A stretch of 7,287 nt of DNA from CAIWHR01 sp040007035 (GTDB lineage Bacteria; Pseudomonadota; Gammaproteobacteria; Burkholderiales; Casimicrobiaceae): positions 1-7,287 of the forward strand of contig JBDTVU010000153.1 in NCBI GenBank assembly GCA_040007035.1, given 5' to 3'. Shown piece by piece: positions 1 through 4,686 of the stretch. Position numbers and translations under genes: made by a program. How positions within the stretch are numbered: the stretch's first letter is position 1; every line of letters begins with the position of its first letter. The notes beneath the pieces were generated by a model. That model was given only the letters and a program-made list of their open reading frames with translations, searched no databases and was not told where the DNA came from.

Positions 1-2
1 CC

Positions 3-419
3 GGTTCGGCGCCGCTTACCCGCCTCGAAGGTCCGCCGTCGTCCGACAAGGCGCTCGCCGCGCTGCCCAGGGCGCAGGCCACCGGCGAGTTGGCCGCGTC
101 GGGTTCGGCGCCGCTCTCTCGTCTCGACGGGTCCACGGGAACGAGCCGTGCAATCGCGACGCTGCCACGGGCCGAGGCGACCGGCGAACTCGCCGCCGCC
201 GGCGCGGCACCGCTGGCGCGGATCGACGCCCCCCCCGCGCCTGATCGCGCGCTGGCGTCGCTGCCGAAAGCCGAAACGCCGCGCGCGCTGGCGGCCGCGG
301 AGGCCCCGTTGCGCCGGCTCGACGCGCCCCCGTCCTCCGGCCGCACGCTGACGCCGATCAAGATCCCGGAGCCGACGGGCAAGCCCGCGCTCATCGGGAC
401 ACCGCTGCGCCCGCTCGAC
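3..419 (+). repeat. Coding tandem repeat, 99-nt (33-aa) period, about four and a half units
   Basis: Unit starts fall at 3, 102, 201, 300 and 396, giving spacings of 99, 99, 99 and 96 nt. The consensus opens with G-S/A-A-P-L-x-R-L-D, then a Pro/Ser-rich turn, then R-A-L-A-x-L-P-R-A-E, and closes with E-L-A-A-A. The units have diverged at nucleotide and residue level. The fourth is one residue short and the fifth is cut after the PLRPLD motif. The array runs off the left edge, so more units are likely upstream. Confidence 0.85.
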
Positions 420-668
420 CTCGCCGCCGACGACTGCATCGACGACCAGAAGCGGCGGGCGCGGCAGAACAACGTGTCCTACGCGCCGATGGAAGACGTG
501 GTGCGCCAGTACTGCTACTGCATGGCGCCGTTCCTCGCCGACGTCGCGACCACAGCCACGGTCCGCGTCAAGCTGCTCAACGACGATCCGGCACTGAAGG
601 CACGCGCGGGAACGTTGGACAAGGTCTGCCTCGATGGCGTCCGCAGCGGGCGCCGTTTCGCGCCGTAA
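3..668 (+). CDS. Repeat-containing hypothetical protein with Cys-rich C-terminal tail (5'-partial)
   Basis: I do not recognise this gene. The frame is open from the left edge. The only in-window start-like codon, a TTG at 90, lies inside a repeat, so the true start is upstream. Residues encoded by about 3-425 form degenerate repeats of about 33 residues, rich in Ala, Pro and Leu. They share PLxR(L/I)(D/E) and LP(R/K)A motifs. The tail encoded by about 426-668 is different: charged, helical-looking, with four cysteines spaced C-x25-C-x-C-x35-C (codons at 435, 513, 519 and 627). Such spacing resembles small secreted or periplasmic proteobacterial proteins with disulfides, but no signal peptide can be seen because the N-terminus is missing. 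The repeats could be an extended spacer that holds the tail away from a membrane or wall (inference). Third positions are strongly G/C, which supports real coding. The gene ends in TAA with about 530 bp of spacer after it. Confidence 0.75.
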   Translation, partial: GSAPLTRLEGPPSSDKALAALPRAQATGELAASGSAPLSRLDGSTGTSRAIATLPRAEATGELAAAGAAPLARIDAPPAPDRALASLPKAETPRALAAAEAPLRRLDAPPSSGRTLTPIKIPEPTGKPALIGTPLRPLDLAADDCIDDQKRRARQNNVSYAPMEDVVRQYCYCMAPFLADVATTATVRVKLLNDDPALKARAGTLDKVCLDGVRSGRRFAP

Positions 669-680
669 CGCACCGTAACG

Positions 681-694
681 CGCCGCTCGCGGCG
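681..694 (+). terminator. Possible weak hairpin after the repeat-protein gene
   Basis: CGCCGCTCGCGGCG folds into a 5-6 bp all-GC stem, 12 bases after the TAA stop. No T-run follows, so it is not a canonical intrinsic terminator. It could stabilise the 3' end or aid Rho-dependent ending. Just before it, a 10-bp near-repeat (cgccgtaacg, then caccgtaacg) spans the stop codon. Confidence 0.25.
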
Positions 695-931
695 ATCACC
701 GAGCGAGCGCGGATCGACAGGGGCCCGGTGACGCCGGGCTATGCGACGGTCCGCGGGAAGACGCTGCGACGAATCGCCACTCCGCGCGACCGCCGGAATC
801 CGCGCGGTGATTGACGAAGCGCAACGATTCCGTCCGCGCCAGCGCCTACGCTGGAACCAGGATGGATCTGCGGGCACGCCGTGTACGCCGGCTCGAGAGT
901 AATGCCCCGGATCGCCGTCGACGCTCTGCGC

Positions 932-947
932 CATCTCCCGGGAGATG
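932..947. promoter_or_regulatory. Perfect 16-bp palindrome in the spacer
   Basis: CATCTCCCGGGAGATG is perfectly self-complementary with no central gap. A symmetrical site of this size is typical of a dimeric regulator's operator, though no convincing gene start lies next to it. It could also be a chance event in GC-rich DNA. No regulator family is suggested by the sequence. Confidence 0.3.
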
Positions 948-1174
948 TCCATGCGTCGTGCATTCGTTCTGCTGCGGCCAGAGCCTCGCCGCGCCAAACA
1001 CATTCTTCGCGCTGGCACCGCAATCCGTTCACCCGCATCCGTCCGATGTCTTCGATGCCGACGTCGACCGGCATGGCCGAATCGACACCGCCGTCGACAC
1101 GGGGCCGGAACCGGACCAGCCGAGCGCATTCCGCCACCGCTCCGATGCGCCGCGGACGTTGCAGCCGCGGAAGG

Positions 1175-1203
1175 AGCTGCGCTGACTCGCGCTGGGCGCA
1201 GCT
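1175..1203 (-). terminator. Hairpin at the end of the phaM-GST-PEBP operon
   Basis: AGCTGCGC (1175-1182) and GCGCAGCT (1196-1203) form a perfect 8-bp stem with a 13-nt loop. The right arm overlaps the stop codon of the PEBP gene, so the minus-strand transcript would fold right at its coding end. No U-tract follows on either strand, so this is a possible terminator or 3'-stability element rather than a classical intrinsic terminator. Confidence 0.35.
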
Positions 1204-1831
1204 AGAGCGAGAGCGCCGGATTGAGCGTGTAGCGGCCCGAGACCGACGCCTCCGCGAGCACGTGGCCGGCAATCGCCTTCCTCGCCTGCGGACCGCCGAA
1301 CACGCCGTCGACGGGCAACCGCGCCACGTCGAGCGCGTACAGCGTGAACACGTAGCGGTGCGAGATTGCGTCGTTCCACGGCGGACACGGTCCGTCGTAG
1401 CCGAAGTAGTTGCCCGCCATTTCCTTGTCGCCGGCGAACCAGTCGGTGTAGTTCGACAAGCCCTGCCGCGCGCCCCGCGGCGCGTGCGGACCCGGCTTGC
1501 CGCGCGCGGTGACGCCGGAGGAGAACTCGCCACGCGCGATCGGCGGCGTATCCGGCGGCAGGTCGACCAGCACCCAGTGGAAGAAATCGACGCGCGGCAG
1601 CGATGCCGGGACCGCGCGACCTTCCTGATTGACGTCGTCGCCGCGCGAAGGAACGTCCGGATCGTGGCAGATAAGCGCCAGCGACTTCGTGCCCGGCGGC
1701 AGCGCCGTCCACGCGAAATCGGGATTGCGGTTGGCCGAGAGCTTCACGTGCGCGCCCGGATCCATCGCGCCGAACGCGAATTCGGCGGCAATGGGGCCGC
1801 CGTCGGCGAACGCGGTCGTCGTCAGCTTCAT
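1202..1831 (-). CDS. YbhB/YbcL family PEBP (Raf kinase inhibitor-like) protein
   Basis: This 209-residue protein belongs to the phosphatidylethanolamine-binding protein fold. Bacterial members are small soluble proteins whose ligand and role are mostly unknown. Family landmarks are DPDVP (57-61), HWVL (85-88), GPCPP (147-151, with the usual preceding Gly-Tyr) and HRYVFTLYALD (158-168). Together these line the small anion/phosphate pocket of the family. There is no signal peptide or membrane segment, so it should be cytoplasmic. It is longer than E. coli YbhB (about 158 residues), mainly through extra sequence around 62-80 and 108-142. The ATG overlaps the TGA of the upstream GST gene as ATGA (1828-1831), which suggests translational coupling. 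A modest GGAAAC lies just upstream. It is the last gene of the operon and ends in TAG. Confidence 0.9.
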   Translation of the reverse strand: MKLTTTAFADGGPIAAEFAFGAMDPGAHVKLSANRNPDFAWTALPPGTKSLALICHDPDVPSRGDDVNQEGRAVPASLPRVDFFHWVLVDLPPDTPPIARGEFSSGVTARGKPGPHAPRGARQGLSNYTDWFAGDKEMAGNYFGYDGPCPPWNDAISHRYVFTLYALDVARLPVDGVFGGPQARKAIAGHVLAEASVSGRYTLNPALSL

Positions 1832-2478
1832 TTCTGTTTCCAATGCGGCGGGATCGTCGAATCCAGATACGGCAGCGCCTCGATCCGCGCCTTCCATGCA
1901 CGCAGCGCCGGCGTGAGCATGCCGTCGGCGTCGAAGTCGGGCAGCTTGATTTCGCAGCGGTTCATGAACGCGACCAGCGGATAGAACGCGTAATCGGCGG
2001 CCGACAGCGGCCCGGCCAGGAAATCGCCCGCCATCGCCTTCGTGAACAGCGCGTATTCGTCGATCACCGCCTGCCGCCCGGCGGCGAGTTTTGCCGGGTC
2101 GCGCGCCTCGGTCTTGGTGTGGAACGCCTGCTCGATAACCGGGTCGACGGCCTTGTCGAAATAGTTGTCGACCTCCTGGATCAGCCGTCGCGCGAGCGCC
2201 CGTGCCCGCACGTCGACCGGAAACAGCCGCGCACCGGTCGCCGGGTACGCGTCGTCGAGGTATTCGACGATCGCGTTGGATTCGTAGAGGACGAAATCGC
2301 CGTCGACGATCACCGGCACGCGATGGCGCGGGTTGAGGGCGAGGAATTCGGGCTTCTTCGTGTCGCCGGCGGCGAACGACAGCACCTTGCGTTCGTAGGG
2401 CAGCGCCTTGTGCTCGAGCGCAAGCTGCACGCGCCACGCATAGGGCGATCCGGAACCGTAGTAGAGGACGAGGCTCAT
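1828..2478 (-). CDS. Glutathione S-transferase family protein
   Basis: A 216-residue cytosolic GST of the usual two-domain type. It probably conjugates glutathione to, or reduces with it, an unknown electrophile. The N-terminal thioredoxin-like domain (about 1-78) carries an early SGSPYAWRV segment where the catalytic Ser/Cys of related classes sits. It also has VPVI with the cis-proline P55, and the ES pair (E66, S67) that binds the gamma-glutamyl group of glutathione. The helical C-terminal domain (about 90-205) contains the N-capping box SAAD (159-162). The start chosen is the ATG giving MSLVLYYG; it places the first beta strand at the N-terminus as in the family, although no strong ribosome binding site is seen. 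It lies 20 bp after phaM and overlaps the next gene by 4 bp. The substrate and GST class cannot be set from sequence. Confidence 0.92.
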   Translation of the reverse strand: MSLVLYYGSGSPYAWRVQLALEHKALPYERKVLSFAAGDTKKPEFLALNPRHRVPVIVDGDFVLYESNAIVEYLDDAYPATGARLFPVDVRARALARRLIQEVDNYFDKAVDPVIEQAFHTKTEARDPAKLAAGRQAVIDEYALFTKAMAGDFLAGPLSAADYAFYPLVAFMNRCEIKLPDFDADGMLTPALRAWKARIEALPYLDSTIPPHWKQK

Positions 2479-2498
2479 GATGTCGGAGGTGGTTGCGG

Positions 2499-2897
2499 TC
2501 AGGTTTTCCGGCGCCCGCCGTCGGGCTTGGCCGCCGGTGCCGGCGTGCCGCGCAGCGCTTCCAGCGACGCTTTCTGCAATTCCATCGTCTTGATGCTCAT
2601 CTGCATCAGGTTGAGGCTCATCTGCAGCCAGCCCTCGACGACCTTCAGCTCGTCGATCTTGCGCTGGACCTCGGCCGGATCGATCGTCGCGAACATCGCC
2701 GCCGGATTGGGGAACGGCATCCCGCCCATCACATTGCCGAAGCCGGCGGCCGGCGCGCCCGCCGCGGCAGCGCCCGGCATGCCGAAGCCGGGCATCGGCA
2801 CGCCGAACGGGTTCCACATCTTCTGCATGAAGTCGAGCGCGTCCTGCGGCGAGAACGGAAATCCGGACGGCGGCGGGTCGGGCGGCGGCTGGCTCAT
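2499..2897 (-). CDS. phaM: PhaM-type PHB granule regulatory protein
   Basis: PhaM of Ralstonia/Cupriavidus binds and activates PHB synthase PhaC, sits on PHB granules and tethers them to the nucleoid. This 132-residue homologue opens with a Pro-rich stretch and FSPQDALDFMQKMWNPFG (about 15-32). A Gly/Ala/Met/Pro-rich linker follows (33-65), then the hallmark helical segment at about 71-117. That segment contains EVQRKIDELKVVEGWLQMSL and then MELQKASLEAL, likely a coiled coil. The tail is short and basic (GGRRKT). The well-studied Cupriavidus protein is about twice as long, with a Lys/Ala/Pro-rich DNA-binding tail that is nearly absent here, so nucleoid tethering may be weak or lost (inference). 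The start is fixed by a strong GGAGGAG five bases before the ATG; an upstream in-frame extension is possible but lacks such a site. It is the first gene of its operon. Confidence 0.85.
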   Translation of the reverse strand: MSQPPPDPPPSGFPFSPQDALDFMQKMWNPFGVPMPGFGMPGAAAAGAPAAGFGNVMGGMPFPNPAAMFATIDPAEVQRKIDELKVVEGWLQMSLNLMQMSIKTMELQKASLEALRGTPAPAAKPDGGRRKT

Positions 2898-2986
2898 CGA
2901 TTCTCCTCCGGGGGGAACGGCAGTCTCGTCCGCCGCAATGGACATCGGCGACGGCGGGGCGGGTTTTTTCGCTATCATCGTGGTCC
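2898..2986. promoter_or_regulatory. Divergent promoter region between phaM and the FAD dehydrogenase
   Basis: The 89 bp between two divergent starts must hold promoters for both operons. For the plus strand, TATCAT (2973-2978) matches the -10 consensus at five of six positions but has no good -35. It lies only 8 bases before the ATG, just after a T6 run (2964-2969). A 6-bp GC inverted repeat, CCGCCG (2930-2935) with CGGCGG (2952-2957), lies upstream. No clear promoter could be picked out for phaM on the minus strand. Confidence 0.45.
2903..2909 (-). promoter_or_regulatory. Strong ribosome binding site of phaM
   Basis: On the minus strand the sequence reads GGAGGAG, then AATCG, then ATG. This near-perfect Shine-Dalgarno with 5-nt spacing settles the phaM start at 2897 and makes longer in-frame starts up to 3005 unlikely. 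Confidence 0.8.
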
Positions 2987-4402
2987 ATGACGGACTTTCG
3001 CGCAACCCTCGAGGCGCGGCTCGCCGCCGCGGTCGGGCCTGCGCAGGTGCTCACCGCCCCCGCCGATCTCCTGCCCTACGTCACCGACTGGCGCGGCCGC
3101 TACCACGGCACGGCGACCGCCGTCGTGCGCCCAGGGACCACGGCCGAGGTCGCCGCCGTCGTCGCCGCGTGCGCCGCGTGCGGCGTGCCGATCGTGCCGC
3201 AGGGCGGAAACACCGGCCAGTGCGGCGGCGCGACGCCCGACGCGAGCGGCAACGCCGTCGTGCTGTCGCTTTCGCGGATGAATCGCGTCCGGGCGCTGGA
3301 CGCGGACAACGCGACGATCACCGTCGAGGCCGGCCTCCCGCTGGCGCTGGTCCAGCAGGCAGCCGCCGACGCCGGGCTCTACTTCCCGCTGTCGCTCGCC
3401 GCGGAAGGGAGTTGCTCGATCGGCGGCAACGTGTCGACCAACGCCGGCGGCACCGCCGTGCTGCGCTTCGGCAATGCGCGCGAACTGGTGCTGGGGCTCG
3501 AGGTCGTGCTCGCCGACGGTCGCGTCTGGGACGGCCTGCGCGGCCTGCGCAAGGACAACACCGGCTACGACCTGAAACAGCTCTTCATCGGCGCCGAAGG
3601 CACGCTCGGCATCGTCACCGCAGTCGTGCTGAAGCTCTTCCCGGCGCCGCGCACGCAGGCGACGGCGTTCGTCGCCGTGCCCGACGTTGCCGCCGCGGTG
3701 ACGCTGCTGCGCGACCTCCGGGCCGTGCTCGGCGACCGGCTCACGGGCTTCGAGCTGATGTCGGCGCTCTCGATCGCAATTTCGCGCAAGCACGGGACCT
3801 CGCTGCCCGACCCGTTGCCCGGCCATCCGTGGTACGTGCTGGTGCAGGCCGACGACAGCGCGGCCGATGCCCCGGTCGGCGCATTGCTCGAGGCCGCGCT
3901 CGGCGCCGCGCTCGAATCGGGCACCGCCGTCGACGCCACGATCGCGCAATCGGGCGAACAGGCAGCGGCGTTGTGGACGCTGCGCGAGAACCTCGCCGAG
4001 GCACAGCGGCGCGAAGGACCGAACATCAAGCACGACATCTCGGTGCCGGTGTCGGCAATCCCGCAATTCCTGACGGCAGCGGCCGCGGCGCTGACGTCGG
4101 CAATGCCCGGATTGCGCTTCGTCACCTTCGGCCATCTGGGCGACGGCAATCTGCACTACAATCTCGCCGCGCCGGAAGGCGTTCCGGCCGAGTCGTTCAT
4201 GGACCGCGCGCCGGAGGCCAACCGGATCGTCCACGATCTCGTCGCCGCGCATGGCGGGAGCATCAGCGCCGAGCACGGGATCGGCCAGTTGAAGCGCGGC
4301 GAGCTCGTCCGGTACAAGAGCGGCGTCGAGATCGAGCTCATGCGCTCGATCAAGGCGGCGCTCGATCCGGCGGGTATCCTGAACCCGGGCAAGGTGCTCT
4401 AG
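2987..4402 (+). CDS. FAD-binding oxidoreductase, GlcD / D-2-hydroxyglutarate dehydrogenase-like
   Basis: A 471-residue flavoenzyme of the vanillyl-alcohol oxidase/PCMH superfamily, in the D-lactate, glycolate (GlcD) and D-2-hydroxyglutarate dehydrogenase branch. It likely oxidises a D-2-hydroxyacid to a 2-oxoacid in the cytoplasm. The FAD-binding domain spans about 36-215, with PQGGNTGQCGG (71-81), GGNVSTNAGG (146-155) and FIGAEGTLGIVT (200-211). The C-terminal FAD-oxidase domain (about 220-470) has WTLREN (330-335), KHDISVP (348-354), HLGDGNLH (383-390) and AEHGIG (428-433). By comparison with human D2HGDH, H383, H390 and E429 should hold the metal, R333 and K348 bind substrate, and H430 act as base (family inference). 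Length is normal and all key motifs are intact. No Shine-Dalgarno precedes the ATG. Substrate choice between lactate, glycolate, hydroxyglutarate and others cannot be decided from sequence. Confidence 0.92.
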   Translation: MTDFRATLEARLAAAVGPAQVLTAPADLLPYVTDWRGRYHGTATAVVRPGTTAEVAAVVAACAACGVPIVPQGGNTGQCGGATPDASGNAVVLSLSRMNRVRALDADNATITVEAGLPLALVQQAAADAGLYFPLSLAAEGSCSIGGNVSTNAGGTAVLRFGNARELVLGLEVVLADGRVWDGLRGLRKDNTGYDLKQLFIGAEGTLGIVTAVVLKLFPAPRTQATAFVAVPDVAAAVTLLRDLRAVLGDRLTGFELMSALSIAISRKHGTSLPDPLPGHPWYVLVQADDSAADAPVGALLEAALGAALESGTAVDATIAQSGEQAAALWTLRENLAEAQRREGPNIKHDISVPVSAIPQFLTAAAAALTSAMPGLRFVTFGHLGDGNLHYNLAAPEGVPAESFMDRAPEANRIVHDLVAAHGGSISAEHGIGQLKRGELVRYKSGVEIELMRSIKAALDPAGILNPGKVL

Positions 4403-4409
4403 GCGGACC

Positions 4410-4652
4410 ATGGGCAAGGTCATCTTCTGGATCGTCGTCGTATTCGCGGTGCTGCTCGGGCTGCGGCTTCTCAACGCCGCGAAGGCGCGCCGTCGCGCCG
4501 ACGAGGCCGGGCGCGCCGCCGGCAGCCGCGACCCGGTCGCGGCGCCGATGGTCCGCTGCGTGCGCTGCGGCGTCTTCCTGCCCTCCGCCGATGCCAAGCC
4601 CGGCCCTGCCGGACCGACGTGCGGCGACCCCGCCTGCACGAGCCGGCGTTGA
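4410..4652 (+). CDS. PP0621 family small membrane protein with Cys motif
   Basis: An 80-residue protein with one N-terminal membrane helix (about 4-21), a basic Arg/Lys stretch after it (25-30) that favours a cytoplasmic C-terminal side, and a small cysteine module. The module is CVRC (50-53), then GVFLPSADA, then C71 and C76; this CxxC plus C-x4-C arrangement could bind zinc. The layout matches the PP0621 family, an uncharacterised group often found next to pilS-pilR in beta- and gammaproteobacteria. Many relatives end in CS-x-x-H, whereas this one ends with CGDPACTSRR, so the fourth ligand may be Cys rather than His (inference). It starts 7 bases after the FAD enzyme's stop codon, with AGG at 4401-4403 overlapping that stop as a weak ribosome binding site. 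Its function is unknown. Confidence 0.85.
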   Translation: MGKVIFWIVVVFAVLLGLRLLNAAKARRRADEAGRAAGSRDPVAAPMVRCVRCGVFLPSADAKPGPAGPTCGDPACTSRR

Positions 4653-4686
4653 CGCCACCCCGCTGCTGCTGCGATAACCCCTCCTG

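Larger units (their letters stand above)
669..1201. other. Long spacer between convergent genes, no convincing gene
   Basis: Several frames are open here, but they translate to Arg/Pro/Ala-rich text typical of noncoding GC-rich DNA and lack good start sites. The least poor candidate is minus-strand 1074 down to 739 (111 codons): its first 40 or so residues look protein-like, then it becomes Arg-rich, and no ribosome binding site precedes it. I see no tRNA, rRNA, transposase or terminal inverted repeats. The spacer holds a perfect 16-bp palindrome (932-947), small hairpins at 681-694, 839-854 and 1055-1074, and a larger one at 1175-1203. It may be a two-way termination zone, a decayed gene, or the site of an unannotated small RNA. 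Confidence 0.5.

Noticed and set aside
811..1205. Plus-strand small open frames in the spacer (811-1185 and 945-1205)
   Set aside because: They are Arg/Pro/Ser-rich and overlap each other in different frames. The GGGAG before the 945/951 starts is part of the palindrome rather than a clear ribosome binding site.
2930..2969. GC inverted repeat followed by T6 as an intrinsic terminator on the plus strand
   Set aside because: Six bases separate stem and T-run, the loop is 16 nt, and no plus-strand gene lies upstream to be terminated; it sits in a divergent promoter region.
2479..3054. N-terminal extensions of the GST and of PhaM in open frames
   Set aside because: The GST extension would overlap phaM on the same strand and adds no domain; family alignment favours MSLVLYYG. 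For PhaM the strong GGAGGAG fixes the later ATG.
1843..4677. A very long plus-strand open frame of about 944 codons
   Set aside because: It is antisense to the GST and phaM genes and out of frame with the FAD enzyme. The product is Arg-rich with no domain, and the frames it overlaps carry clear family motifs.
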